Part shown: positions 52,045 through 61,309 of the stretch, in pieces
Layout of the letters: every line of letters begins with the position of its first letter
Numbering within the stretch: position 1 is the first letter of the stretch
Assembly: GCA_945865535.1 (NCBI GenBank)
Contig: CAMBDW010000004.1
Span: 1-64,000 of the forward strand
Length of the DNA: 64,000 bases
Direction: 5' to 3'
Source: Chryseobacterium gleum
GTDB taxonomy: Bacteria > Bacteroidota > Bacteroidia > Flavobacteriales > BACL11
Made by a program: the position numbers and the translations under genes
The notes under the pieces: model-generated
What the model saw: the letters and a program-made list of their open reading frames with translations, nothing else
What the model was told of the DNA's origin: nothing
The model's database searches: none

Positions 52045-54048
52045 TTAAAATTCCAAATTATTAATTAAATCATCATCTGTAATATTTGGCATAGTGACTT
52101 TTAGATTAGGATTCATTTGCATTGCTCTTTTTATAGCAAAGTTAGCTTCTTTGTTTCGTGCCCAACTTCTTCTAGAAATTCCATTATTTACATCCCAAAA
52201 TAACATGGATTTTAATCTTCTTTCTGAATCAGCAGAACCATCTAATAACATACCAAAACCACCATTAATTACTTCACCCCAACCAACGCCACCTCCATTG
52301 TGTATAGACACCCAAGTGGCCCCTCTAAAACTATCGCCTATCACATTTTGAATTGCCATATCAGCAGTAAATTGTGAGCCATCATAAATATTGGAAGTTT
52401 CTCGATAAGGAGAGTCAGTACCAGATACATCATGATGATCACGGCCCAAAACAACTGGAGCAGAAAGTGTACCATCAAAAACAGCATTATTAAAAGCTTC
52501 AGCAATTCTCATTCTTCCTTCAGCATCTGCATATAAAATACGAGCCTGTGAACCAACTACCATCTTATTTTCTCCAGCAGCTTTTATCCAATTGATATTA
52601 TCACTCATCTGTAATTTAATTTCAGAAGGGGAATCTTTCATCAGTTCTTCTAAAACGCTACATGCAATTTTATCTGTAATTGCCAAGTCTTTTGGGTCGT
52701 TGGAGGCGCAAACCCATCTAAAAGGACCAAAGCCATAGTCAAAACACATAGGACCCATAATATCTTGTACATAAGATGGATATTTGAAATCTCCTTTAGC
52801 ATTTAAGATAGCAGCACCTGCACGACTAGATTCTAGTAAAAAAGCATTTCCGTAATCAAAAAAGTACATTCCTTTTGCAGTAAGTGTATTGATGGCATTT
52901 GTGTGACGAATCAATGTTTTTTGAACTTCTTTCTTAAATTGCTCAGGATTTTTAATCATCATCTCATTTGCCGTCTCATAAGACATTCCAATAGGGTAGT
53001 AGCCACCTGCCCAAGGATTGTGCAATGAAGTTTGATCAGAACCAATTTCAATATGAATATTACGCTCAACTATTCTTTCCCAGAGCTCAACAATATTGCC
53101 ATCATAAGCTAATGAAACAGCCTCTTTTTGTTCTCTCGCAATAATCGCTCTATCTAGTAATTCATCTAGATTTGTAAAAACTTCATCTACCCAGCCTTGG
53201 TCCTGTCTTTTGTAAGTTGCTTGAGGATTAATTTCTGCAACTATACAAACTCCTTTAGCAATGACTCCAGCTTTAGCTTGAGCACCACTCATTCCCCCAA
53301 GCCCTGAAGTAACGAATATCTTTCCACTTAAATCTTCTGCTTTTGGATCAATTTTTCGGGCTGCATTCAGCACAGTAATCGTTGTTCCGTGTACAATTCC
53401 TTGAGGTCCAATATACATGAAGGAACCTGCCGTCATTTGTCCGTATTGAGTAACTCCCAAAGCATTAAATTTTTCCCAATCATCCGCTTTAGAATAGTTA
53501 GGAATCATCATTCCATTGGTTACAACAACTCTAGGAGCATCTTTATGTGAAGGAAATAATCCCATTGGATGACCTGAATAAATTGCTAGGGTTTGTTCAT
53601 CAGTCATTTCTGCTAAAAACTGCATGCATAGTAAATACTGGGCCCAGTTTTGAAATACAGATCCATTTCCACCATATGTTATCAATTCCTGAGGATGCTG
53701 TGCAATGGCATCATCTAGGTTATTGGAGAGCATTAATTGAATAGCTGCTGCTTGTTTGCTTTTATGTGGAAAATCTTCTAAGTGCCTTGCTTTTATCTCA
53801 TAATCAGGCATAAAACGATACATATAGATTCTTCCGTAAGTTTTTAGTTCTTCAGCAAACTCAGGAGCTAGAGTAGGGTGCATGTGCTCAGGAAAATAAC
53901 GCAACCCATTACGAATGGCTAGTCTTTTTTCTTCCTTTGTAAGAATATCTTTACGTTTAGGAGCATGACTGATTTTTGGGTTTCTATTTTTTTTAGCAGG
54001 CAGTTCTGAAGGAATTCCTTGCAAAATAGTTTTTTTAAGATCTGTCAT
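52045..54048 (-). CDS. hutU: Urocanate hydratase
   Basis: Second step of histidine breakdown: urocanate plus water to imidazolonepropionate, with tightly bound NAD+. The sequence has family blocks MYRFMPDYEIKARHLEDFPH, YGGNGSVFQNWAQYLLCMQF, YSGHPMGLFPSH, MTAGSFMYIGPQGIVHGTT, TSGLGGMSGAQAKA and WVSIHNGGGVGWGEVINGGF. 667 residues is the longer form common in Bacteroidota. No other hut gene is in the window. It overlaps the preceding small gene by 14 bases. Confidence 0.95.
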   Translation of the reverse strand: MTDLKKTILQGIPSELPAKKNRNPKISHAPKRKDILTKEEKRLAIRNGLRYFPEHMHPTLAPEFAEELKTYGRIYMYRFMPDYEIKARHLEDFPHKSKQAAAIQLMLSNNLDDAIAQHPQELITYGGNGSVFQNWAQYLLCMQFLAEMTDEQTLAIYSGHPMGLFPSHKDAPRVVVTNGMMIPNYSKADDWEKFNALGVTQYGQMTAGSFMYIGPQGIVHGTTITVLNAARKIDPKAEDLSGKIFVTSGLGGMSGAQAKAGVIAKGVCIVAEINPQATYKRQDQGWVDEVFTNLDELLDRAIIAREQKEAVSLAYDGNIVELWERIVERNIHIEIGSDQTSLHNPWAGGYYPIGMSYETANEMMIKNPEQFKKEVQKTLIRHTNAINTLTAKGMYFFDYGNAFLLESSRAGAAILNAKGDFKYPSYVQDIMGPMCFDYGFGPFRWVCASNDPKDLAITDKIACSVLEELMKDSPSEIKLQMSDNINWIKAAGENKMVVGSQARILYADAEGRMRIAEAFNNAVFDGTLSAPVVLGRDHHDVSGTDSPYRETSNIYDGSQFTADMAIQNVIGDSFRGATWVSIHNGGGVGWGEVINGGFGMLLDGSADSERRLKSMLFWDVNNGISRRSWARNKEANFAIKRAMQMNPNLKVTMPNITDDDLINNLEF

Positions 54049-54211
54049 TTTCTTTTTTCTTTACTTCTTTTTTAAAAGGACAATGTTTGCAATTGTTGTT
54101 GCAACAATATCCTCTTTTTAAATGATATTTTTCGGTAAAAATAATATAGCCTTCTTTAGCATAGTAATAATCTTCTTTATCTAGCTGGTCTAATTTTGAA
54201 AATTCTTTCAT
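54035..54211 (-). CDS. Small cysteine-rich protein (DUF5522-like)
   Basis: A 58-residue protein. YYYAKEGYIIFTEKYHLKRG followed by YCCNNNCKHCPF matches a small family frequent in Bacteroidota and other bacteria. The four cysteines (CC-x3-C-x2-C) suggest metal binding. I chose ATG 54211 because a longer frame would run into the divergent gene at 54242. Coupled to hutU by a 14-base overlap, though the family is not known to act in histidine catabolism. Function unknown. Confidence 0.7.
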   Translation of the reverse strand: MKEFSKLDQLDKEDYYYAKEGYIIFTEKYHLKRGYCCNNNCKHCPFKKEVKKKENDRS

Positions 54212-54241
54212 TGGCTGTGCTAAATTACGATATTTGCACAA

Positions 54242-55129
54242 ATGAAAATAAAAACTCAAGAAATATCCTTTTCGCTTTTAAAACAGAAGGAAATTCGACT
54301 TTTCATTAAAAGAATTGATCAAATTCATAAGCATATTTCTGGCAATAAATGGTTTAAATTAAAATACAATTTAATTGAAGCAAAAAGGCAAGGAGCTCAA
54401 TCAATATTGACTTTTGGTGGGGCTTATTCCAATCATATTGCAGCAACTGCTTTTCTAGCAAAAGAAAATGGATTTACTAGCATTGGAATTATAAGAGGAG
54501 AGGAGCATTTGTGTTTAAATCCGACACTTGATTTTGCAATAGAGCAAGGTATGAAAATTCATTATGTAAGTAGAAGTGATTATCGATTAAAACATACTGT
54601 TCATTTTTTAGAAAAGCTAAAAATACGATTTGGTGATTTCTATTTAATCCCAGAAGGAGGTACAAATGAGTTGGCTATAAAAGGGGCTGCTGAAATGTTA
54701 GATAAAAATGATACTCAAGATTTTATTTGTTGCGCTGTTGGAACAGGGGGTACCATTGCAGGAATTATTAATGCAACAAATGAGTATCAAGAGGTAATTG
54801 GTTTTCCTTCAATAAAAGGGTTTTCTCAATTAGAAAAAAATACAGAAAGTTGGGTAAATAAAAAGAATTTTAAATTTATAAATGATTATTATTGTGATGG
54901 TTATGCTAAACTAACTAACCAGTTAATTGAGTTTATGAATAATTTCTTTAAAACTCAAAATATTCCATTGGATGCAATATACACTGGAAAAATGATGCTT
55001 GGAATTATGGATTTAGTAGCCAAAGATTATTTCCCAAAAGGAAGTAGTATTTTAGCTATTCACACAGGAGGTTTGCAAGGAAACAAAGGAATGAATCAGA
55101 GATTCGAATGTAATTTTCCTACAAATTAA
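54242..55129 (+). CDS. PLP-dependent D-cysteine desulfhydrase / ACC deaminase family enzyme
   Basis: Fold-type II PLP enzyme. HISGNKWFKLKYNL contains the likely Schiff-base lysine (Lys36), followed by TFGGAYSNHIAATA (residues 58-71) with the Ser-Asn-His block of the family. VGTGGTIAGI provides the phosphate-binding glycines and LAIHTGGLQG the C-terminal end. At 295 residues it is shorter than the 330-residue enterobacterial enzymes. The substrate may be a D-amino acid or aminocyclopropane carboxylate; it cannot be decided here. A near match to the -7 box (GATATTTG) ends 5 bases before the ATG. Confidence 0.82.
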   Translation: MKIKTQEISFSLLKQKEIRLFIKRIDQIHKHISGNKWFKLKYNLIEAKRQGAQSILTFGGAYSNHIAATAFLAKENGFTSIGIIRGEEHLCLNPTLDFAIEQGMKIHYVSRSDYRLKHTVHFLEKLKIRFGDFYLIPEGGTNELAIKGAAEMLDKNDTQDFICCAVGTGGTIAGIINATNEYQEVIGFPSIKGFSQLEKNTESWVNKKNFKFINDYYCDGYAKLTNQLIEFMNNFFKTQNIPLDAIYTGKMMLGIMDLVAKDYFPKGSSILAIHTGGLQGNKGMNQRFECNFPTN

Positions 55130-55137
55130 TATCTTTG
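55130..55137 (+). promoter_or_regulatory. -7 box four bases before the glucosaminidase start
   Basis: TATCTTTG is a perfect TAnnTTTG match. It starts immediately after the preceding TAA and is separated from the ATG at 55142 only by AGAA, implying a leaderless or almost leaderless mRNA. Confidence 0.5.
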
Positions 55138-55141
55138 AGAA

Positions 55142-55993
55142 ATGCAAAAATCACTATCTCTTTCTATTATTCTCCTTTGCTTTTTATTTACAAAAGCTCA
55201 AACTAAAACAGAAGCATACATTGTAAAATATAGTAGTATTGCTATTGAAGAAATGAATAGACATAATATTCCTGCCTCTATTACTTTAGCCCAAGGTATT
55301 TTGGAAAGTGGATCTGGAGAGAGTCGTTTGGCTACTGAAGGAAATAATCATTTTGGAATTAAGTGTCAGGATAATTGGAATGGAGAAACTATTATTGAAG
55401 ATGATGATGAAAAAGGAGAGTGTTTCAGAAAATATTCAAAAGCTATTGATTCGTATAGAGATCACTCGATTTTTTTGACACAAAGAGAACGTTATCTATT
55501 TTTATTTGAATACAAAAATACAGAATATAAAAAGTGGGCAGAAGGACTCAAAAAAGCTGGATATGCTACCAATCCGGAATACCCAAATTTATTGATAAAT
55601 TTAATTGAAAAATACGATTTAAGTAGATTTGATAATGAGAAAGTTCAGCAAAAGAATTTCTACTTTGCACATTCTTACGGATTGCCTTATTTAACAGGAG
55701 TAGGGGCTTATTATTTTAAGAAAAAATTACTATATTCTACTGAGATAAATACTTCATTTGTTTTTAGTGAAGCAAATATAGGATTTCATTACGAACTTTT
55801 AAGTAAATGCTATGCAGGAACTAATGCAGGAATCATTTATCTGCCTACTGAAAAAGATTTTATTCCTCAAATAGCAGGGGAATTAATATATAAAAACAAG
55901 GCTATTTTAATAAGAGCAGGAGTGCAATTTCCTTTAGAAACAATGGACTACAAACTGATTCCTTTTCTAAAATTAACTTATTTGCTAGATTAG
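55142..55993 (+). CDS. Exported N-acetylglucosaminidase (FlgJ/GH73-like) with beta-rich C-terminus
   Basis: Peptidoglycan hydrolase. A signal peptide (SLSLSIILLCFLFTKAQ) is followed by the glucosaminidase domain: IPASITLAQGILESGSGESR (catalytic Glu in the ILESG block), EGNNHFGIKCQDNWNGETI, FRKYSKAIDSYRDHSIFL and LKKAGYATNPEYPNLLINLI. Bacteroidota relatives usually continue with LysM repeats. Here the last 105 residues instead form short alternating aromatic strands (GVGAYYFKKKLLYSTEINTS, then YAGTNAGIIYLP) as in a small beta barrel. It converges with the next gene, overlapping by 4 bases. Confidence 0.85.
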   Translation: MQKSLSLSIILLCFLFTKAQTKTEAYIVKYSSIAIEEMNRHNIPASITLAQGILESGSGESRLATEGNNHFGIKCQDNWNGETIIEDDDEKGECFRKYSKAIDSYRDHSIFLTQRERYLFLFEYKNTEYKKWAEGLKKAGYATNPEYPNLLINLIEKYDLSRFDNEKVQQKNFYFAHSYGLPYLTGVGAYYFKKKLLYSTEINTSFVFSEANIGFHYELLSKCYAGTNAGIIYLPTEKDFIPQIAGELIYKNKAILIRAGVQFPLETMDYKLIPFLKLTYLLD

Positions 55994-58578
55994 TCTGCTA
56001 ATTCGTAATTGTAGATAATTCCGTTCTTGATATTTACAACATTCATTTTGCCATTATTGTCAATATCTGAGATATTGAAGTAACCGTCAGAAAGGATTGG
56101 GAATCCTTCTACAATTTTATTGTCTTTAATTAAATAAAGACTGGTATTTGTTGTTATTGCAATATATCCTAAGCACAAAGTAAGTGTTTTTACTGAAGCA
56201 TCAAGCTCAATATTAAGTTCCTCTTTTTTTTCATCATTTATATAAAATACTGAATTTTCATTTGTAAGATAATAACCATCATTGTAAGCTAATATCTTTG
56301 AAGTAGCATTTAGTTTGGATAGCTCAAAAATTGCAGTACTTCCATTTATAAAGGCAGTCCAGAGTTTGTTTTTAGTAGTAATAGCATAAAGAGTTCCATT
56401 TTCAGAAATACTAACAGGAGTAGTAAAAGATGGGGTATTTTTAAATCCTACCTTTTCAGTTCCATTTCTAGCTAATAATGTAGTAGTACTATTATTTGTT
56501 GCATTGAGAATGTAATCATTATCACTAACAACAAAATGTACAGGACTTTGGTTTATACGATTAGTTGTTTTTGCATACTTCCAGCCATCTAGCTTTTTTC
56601 CTTGCTTATCCAGATTGTAAAGTGTATTATCATTTCCAACAATAATTATTCTATAATCTTTATTCTTATCGTAGTCCATCAAAGAAAGTCCAATTGATGT
56701 AGAGATTGGTAAATTCTTAGGAAAACCATCAATAAATTCACCATTTCTATCCATTACATACAATTGATTTTTTGTGTTAAAGAGTACTTGAAATTTATTA
56801 TTGTTATAGGAATCAATAATATGAATTTCTCCTAAAATTTTATTGCCTATTTGTTTAACCCATAACTTATCTCCAGATGCATTTAAAGCAATAAGATTGT
56901 TTTGGTTATCCTGCACTAAAATCATTTTTTCTTTTGTAAAATAGTTGTCAAAAAATTGAGGATTTATAATCGGACTTGTATTCAAAGCATAATCCCATTT
57001 TTCTTTTATAGCTTCTTTGTACTCGTCATCATAAAATAAACAGAAATTATGCAACATGCCATTTTTTGTAGTATTTATTTGAAGACTAAAGGCAGTAAAT
57101 TTAGCAATAGAATCAGAGTTGTGTGATAACAATTCGGTGTCAACAAAACTATTTATTAAAGTTCCTGCAGTTTTACCAGGGTTTAAATAAAGAAAGATAT
57201 TAGAATTATTTAAAATATACACGTTCAATTTTTTAAATGACGTATTGGCTGAAAGAATATTATTTGAAGTGTAATTATCAATAACATTTTCTAGTGATGC
57301 TGCCGAACTGCCAAAAATAAAATAGTCGTTAATTGTTGTAAAAAATGGATTATTTGCTTTAAACACAGTTCCAAATAAATTAGCTGTGAGGTTATTGTCT
57401 TTAATTTTATTAATCCTGAAGTCTTTATAATCAGAAGAAGAAACAATCATTGCTTGAAGTAAAGAGCTTGCTCTAATTGATTCTTTAGTATTGAAGTAAG
57501 TGTAGCTATTGTCAACATCTAAACTTGGAGAGGTGTTAAAAATACCTGCTTCATTATCAATCTCGCTTAAAAAATCAGTATAATTTATATTTCCCTTTTT
57601 CTCCATAACCTGTCTATTCTTATCCCAAGTCATGAATTGATGTTTTATACGTAAAATTTCATTTTTTTTTTCATAAAGTTGCTGTTGACTATTGAATGTA
57701 ATTGCAAATAATTGAGTGGTATTTTGAGGAAGAATATCTAAGATACTCAAGTTTTGGCTCTTTTGAGTATTAAAAATATCAGTAAAGTTATGTACAGTAC
57801 TATTAAAAGCACTTAAGCCACTAGCTAAAATGGCATTATCTTCAAATTTTATATCTGTAGCAGTCCACTCTGAGAAGTGAGTTAGCTTTACTGGAACAGC
57901 TGTAAAAATATTACTAAGAGTAAGTAAGCTGTTGTAATTAATCATCAAGTTAATCTCAGAAGAATTATTTATAGTACTGTAGCAATCTGAAAATAATGGA
58001 TTGTTAAATAAGTTGTCAGTATTCTCTTGAGAAGTTCTGATGGCATCTTCAAGCAACATTTTATTATCTGAGTAGAATAAGATATCATTCTTAAAACTAA
58101 AGTGTCTATTCAAAGATTTACTGAAGTAAATGGTTTGATTGTCATATTCAGATGTTGTAATGTCATTAGCAAAGAGAGCAATTATCTCTTTATTTTTCTT
58201 TAAATACTTTCTTTTAAAGGTAGTGCTATAGAGGGTAGCACTTTTTTTAGCGGTAACTTCATGAAATGATATAAAAAGACTGTTTGACTCAAAAATAGCT
58301 TGGTTATTGTTAAAAAAGATACTTATTTCTTCAGCTTTTTTAGTAATAACTTCAACTTGTTTGATATTTTGAAGTTTGCTCCAAATATTTGATAGTTTAA
58401 GCGATTTGCTAAGGTTTTTTACATCATTTAATTGCATTATTACTGATGCATTTGTAGGAATAACAGTAATAGGACTTGGTGTTGAACCCGCTATTGTTTG
58501 ATATTTATCTAAAAAATAAAATACAATAATTCCTATTAATATTATCGGTACTGAAATTTTAAGAATTTTTTTAAACAT
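55990..58578 (-). CDS. Large membrane-anchored protein of unknown function
   Basis: I do not recognise a characterised family. One N-terminal membrane segment (ISVPIILIGIIVFYFL, residues 9-24) would anchor an 830-residue extracytoplasmic part. The first 500 residues resemble the DUF3352 type seen in Bacteroidota, with repeated statements such as TNASVIMQLNDVKNLSKSLK and FKNDILFYSDN. From about residue 560 the sequence has repeated blade-like units (NLIALNASGDKLWVKQIGN, QLYVMDRNGEFIDGFPKNLP, TLYNLDKQGKKLDGWK) typical of a PQQ/WD-like beta propeller. Possibly an envelope scaffold. A perfect -7 box lies 16 bases upstream. Confidence 0.6.
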   Translation of the reverse strand: MFKKILKISVPIILIGIIVFYFLDKYQTIAGSTPSPITVIPTNASVIMQLNDVKNLSKSLKLSNIWSKLQNIKQVEVITKKAEEISIFFNNNQAIFESNSLFISFHEVTAKKSATLYSTTFKRKYLKKNKEIIALFANDITTSEYDNQTIYFSKSLNRHFSFKNDILFYSDNKMLLEDAIRTSQENTDNLFNNPLFSDCYSTINNSSEINLMINYNSLLTLSNIFTAVPVKLTHFSEWTATDIKFEDNAILASGLSAFNSTVHNFTDIFNTQKSQNLSILDILPQNTTQLFAITFNSQQQLYEKKNEILRIKHQFMTWDKNRQVMEKKGNINYTDFLSEIDNEAGIFNTSPSLDVDNSYTYFNTKESIRASSLLQAMIVSSSDYKDFRINKIKDNNLTANLFGTVFKANNPFFTTINDYFIFGSSAASLENVIDNYTSNNILSANTSFKKLNVYILNNSNIFLYLNPGKTAGTLINSFVDTELLSHNSDSIAKFTAFSLQINTTKNGMLHNFCLFYDDEYKEAIKEKWDYALNTSPIINPQFFDNYFTKEKMILVQDNQNNLIALNASGDKLWVKQIGNKILGEIHIIDSYNNNKFQVLFNTKNQLYVMDRNGEFIDGFPKNLPISTSIGLSLMDYDKNKDYRIIIVGNDNTLYNLDKQGKKLDGWKYAKTTNRINQSPVHFVVSDNDYILNATNNSTTTLLARNGTEKVGFKNTPSFTTPVSISENGTLYAITTKNKLWTAFINGSTAIFELSKLNATSKILAYNDGYYLTNENSVFYINDEKKEELNIELDASVKTLTLCLGYIAITTNTSLYLIKDNKIVEGFPILSDGYFNISDIDNNGKMNVVNIKNGIIYNYELAD

Positions 58579-58594
58579 AAATAGGCATTGACCA

Positions 58595-58602
58595 CAAAAT
58601 TA
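58595..58602 (-). promoter_or_regulatory. -7 box for the large membrane-anchored protein
   Basis: On the - strand this reads TAATTTTG, a TAnnTTTG match ending 16 bases before the ATG at 58578. Confidence 0.4.
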
Positions 58603-58607
58603 AAAAT

Positions 58608-59204
58608 TTATAACTCTAAACTTAGCTGAGAAGGAAGTAGTTGAAAACTTTTTCGGTGATGTTTTGAAATACCGATCTTTTTAATTGCATTTCTGTGCAG
58701 TTTTGTTGGATATCCTTTATTCTTTTTCCAGTTATAATCTGGGAATTCAACAGCTAATTTTTTCATGATATCATCACGATAAGTTTTGGCTAAAACAGAG
58801 GCAGCAGCTATTACTAAATATTTACCATCACCTTTAATGATACATTCATGATTAATACCTTGATAGGGATTAAATCGATTACCATCAATGATTAGAAATT
58901 CAGGCTCGAAATATAACTTCTTAATTGCTCTATGCATTGCTAAAAAAGAAGCATTTAGAATGTTTATTTTGTCAATTTCTGCTGGTGAAACTATGCCTAT
59001 TGCCCAACATGTTGCTTGCTTTTCAATAACTTTTCTTAGTAAATCTCTTTTCTTTTCTGATAATAACTTACTGTCATTCAGCATTTTGTTTTTAAAATTA
59101 TTTGGTAAGATTACGGCTGCAGCAACAACAGGACCCGCTAAGCAGCCTCTTCCCGCTTCATCACATCCGGCAATAAGCTTATTTAAAGGATAGTGTTTTA
59201 ACAT
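58608..59204 (-). CDS. rnhB: Ribonuclease HII
   Basis: Removes RNA from RNA-DNA hybrids and single ribonucleotides from DNA. Active-site residues are visible in [20 protein letters not shown] (Asp15, Glu16) and FLIIDGNRF (Asp107), with [10 protein letters not shown] and [14 protein letters not shown] as further family blocks. 198 residues is full length. It directly follows the stop-free end of the preceding gene (one base apart). Confidence 0.95.
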   Translation of the reverse strand: MLKHYPLNKLIAGCDEAGRGCLAGPVVAAAVILPNNFKNKMLNDSKLLSEKKRDLLRKVIEKQATCWAIGIVSPAEIDKINILNASFLAMHRAIKKLYFEPEFLIIDGNRFNPYQGINHECIIKGDGKYLVIAAASVLAKTYRDDIMKKLAVEFPDYNWKKNKGYPTKLHRNAIKKIGISKHHRKSFQLLPSQLSLEL

Positions 59205-60089
59205 CTATCTAGGAATTAATCCTCTTTCTGGTGTTTTAATTTTTGGGGCTTTTTGAGAGTTCCTAATATCAATATCTTGTTCTAACCACCATTTTCCATT
59301 TTTGTAATTGTAAGCATTAAATGTGCCTTCAGGAATGTAGTATTCATACAAACCTTCTAAATCCTTACGGCTTGGCACTAAATGATCAAAGATAATTTGG
59401 TTTTTTTCCTCATGATATTTTACACTAATTGATGTTTTGGCATCATATTGGAGAATCACTCTTTTCTGACTTTCATTTTTTGATTTTTTAAAGATAGGTA
59501 ATCCAAATTTAATTTTGTTCTTCCCAGAGAAGTACATGACATCTATTATTTTCTTTCTACTGTAATTATCATTTAAATCATAAGAAAGAAGGGTATAATG
59601 TTTTATGCCTGGTTTTTTAATGTAAGCAATGTCATAAATAAGGCCTCCGTACCAATTTGTAGCATCTAGATCAGCTTGTTCAGGATTTCTGATATTAGCT
59701 GAGTTGTCAGTTAGAGGTATTAACTCATATCGTTTTCGTGTTTTATTATGATAATGGACAATTCCATAATACTCATAGGTATCATTATCTTTTCGGAGCA
59801 GCCAATTAAAAATACGAAAAGTATTATCAGGAGCCTTAATTTTTGCGATTGTTATAAGTGAGTCAAAAGGAAAAGTAAATGATTTTTCATATTGCAAAAC
59901 CTCATTAAGATTGGTAATAAAAGCAGTATTTGCTATTCTTCTTTCTTCTTCTGATGGAGCATTCATTATTTCATGCGCCATTACTTTTAAGGTGTCCTCA
60001 TATTCTGAAATAAGTGTTTTATTTCCTTTTTGAGACAACGCACTAAAACCGAGTAGTATACAAATACTAATTAAAAATAGTTTTTTCAT
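59205..60089 (-). CDS. Conserved exported protein of unknown function
   Basis: A 294-residue protein with a signal peptide (KKLFLISICILLGFSALSQ). The mature part has EYEDTLKVMAHEIMNAPSEE, FRIFNWLLRKDNDTYEYYG, ATNWYGGLIYDIAYIKK, HYTLLSYDLNDNYSRKKIID and an EGLYEYYIPEG-like end. It is similar to proteins I recall as common in Flavobacteriales, but no function is known to me. A TAnnTTTG box lies 5 bases before the ATG. It is followed by rnhB. Confidence 0.65.
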   Translation of the reverse strand: MKKLFLISICILLGFSALSQKGNKTLISEYEDTLKVMAHEIMNAPSEEERRIANTAFITNLNEVLQYEKSFTFPFDSLITIAKIKAPDNTFRIFNWLLRKDNDTYEYYGIVHYHNKTRKRYELIPLTDNSANIRNPEQADLDATNWYGGLIYDIAYIKKPGIKHYTLLSYDLNDNYSRKKIIDVMYFSGKNKIKFGLPIFKKSKNESQKRVILQYDAKTSISVKYHEEKNQIIFDHLVPSRKDLEGLYEYYIPEGTFNAYNYKNGKWWLEQDIDIRNSQKAPKIKTPERGLIPR

Positions 60090-60094
60090 TTGAA

Positions 60095-60102
60095 CAAAAA
60101 TA
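60095..60102 (-). promoter_or_regulatory. -7 box five bases before the exported-protein start
   Basis: On the - strand this reads TATTTTTG, then TTCAA, then ATG at 60089. It is the same near-leaderless arrangement as at 55130 and 62632. Confidence 0.45.
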
Positions 60103-60157
60103 AAATAATTTATTAATAGTATGTAAAATCAACTCATACATAAGTTAATAATTTTAT

Positions 60158-61306
60158 CTAATTTATCTTTCGGATTTTATAAAGATACGTTGTACCTATT
60201 ATTCCTGTTAAAACCAAACAAAATGAGATAATTTCAGCTTGAGTTATACCTCCTAGAATATTATATTCAGTGTTTATTCTCACCTTTTCAATAAAAAAGC
60301 GTTCTATACCATTAAAAGCTAAATAAATAAAGAATAAGGCCCCTGGAACTTTTATATGCTTACGCATAGCCCAAAGTATTCCAAAAATTGTAATTGACAT
60401 AACCACCTCATAAAAGGCAGTTGGCCATACAGGATTAGCTAATTGCATACAGAAATTTCCCGTACAGCCCTCAATAGGAATTCCTGCATTAATTACATTA
60501 TGAGGAAAGTTATAACTCCACATCCAATCTGGTAAAAAACTCATCCATTCTGGTTTTGGAGCTAAATTATCAATTCCCCAATCTCCATCTCCTGACATCT
60601 GGCATCCAATACGCCCAACTCCATAGGAGAGCATAAGTGCAGGAGCAGCACTATCAATAAGATGTTTGATGTTAATTTGATATTTTTTAGCATACCAAAT
60701 AACAGAAATAGCACCAGCTATAAGCCCTCCATAAAATGTAAGTCCGCTAAACGACATAAGTTGCCCAATGGGGTCAGCTAAAAAACTGTCCAAATTTTCT
60801 AAGTTATGAAATATTTTTGCCCCAATAATTCCAGATATTGCTGCTATCATTGTTATATTTCCTACTAACTCAAAAGGATGAACCGTTTTTTCTATCTCTT
60901 TAGGTATAGCTAATATTGTTTTTTGATTTTCTTTCCATTTTAAATACAATGCAATTCCTGCAATTAACAAGCCTCCTAATAAGTTTCCTCTTGTAGATAG
61001 GATAAAATCTTGAGGGTTTGCCACTAAATCACTATAATGAAAGAGGGCTTCAACACCTTTAAAACCTATCCCAAATCCAACAAGTACACTGCTAATAATT
61101 TCTTGAGCACTTAATTTTTTTCCAATTATTTCTTTTACTTTAACTGCTGATAAGAATCCTTCCGATTCCTTTCTTTTTAACTCCAAAGTAATAACCCATG
61201 CTGCTGCTAAAAAAGATATTGCTACCCAAAAACCAAAAGTCTGTATTGGTAAAGGAATATTTACTCCAAATAGATCATAAATAATGTGGGAAATAGTAGG
61301 ATACAT
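60158..61306 (-). CDS. lgt: Prolipoprotein diacylglyceryl transferase
   Basis: Inner-membrane enzyme that adds diacylglycerol to the lipobox cysteine, needed by the several lipoproteins in this window. About seven or eight membrane helices; the signature is in YGVGRIGCQMSGDGDWG with the conserved Arg and Gly, and FYGGLIAGAISVIWYAKKY, GNLLGGLLIAGI and NGIERFFIEKVRIN are also typical. 382 residues, longer than E. coli Lgt, as usual in Bacteroidota. It follows mtaB by 3 bases. Confidence 0.92.
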   Translation of the reverse strand: MYPTISHIIYDLFGVNIPLPIQTFGFWVAISFLAAAWVITLELKRKESEGFLSAVKVKEIIGKKLSAQEIISSVLVGFGIGFKGVEALFHYSDLVANPQDFILSTRGNLLGGLLIAGIALYLKWKENQKTILAIPKEIEKTVHPFELVGNITMIAAISGIIGAKIFHNLENLDSFLADPIGQLMSFSGLTFYGGLIAGAISVIWYAKKYQINIKHLIDSAAPALMLSYGVGRIGCQMSGDGDWGIDNLAPKPEWMSFLPDWMWSYNFPHNVINAGIPIEGCTGNFCMQLANPVWPTAFYEVVMSITIFGILWAMRKHIKVPGALFFIYLAFNGIERFFIEKVRINTEYNILGGITQAEIISFCLVLTGIIGTTYLYKIRKIN

Positions 61307-61309
61307 TTA

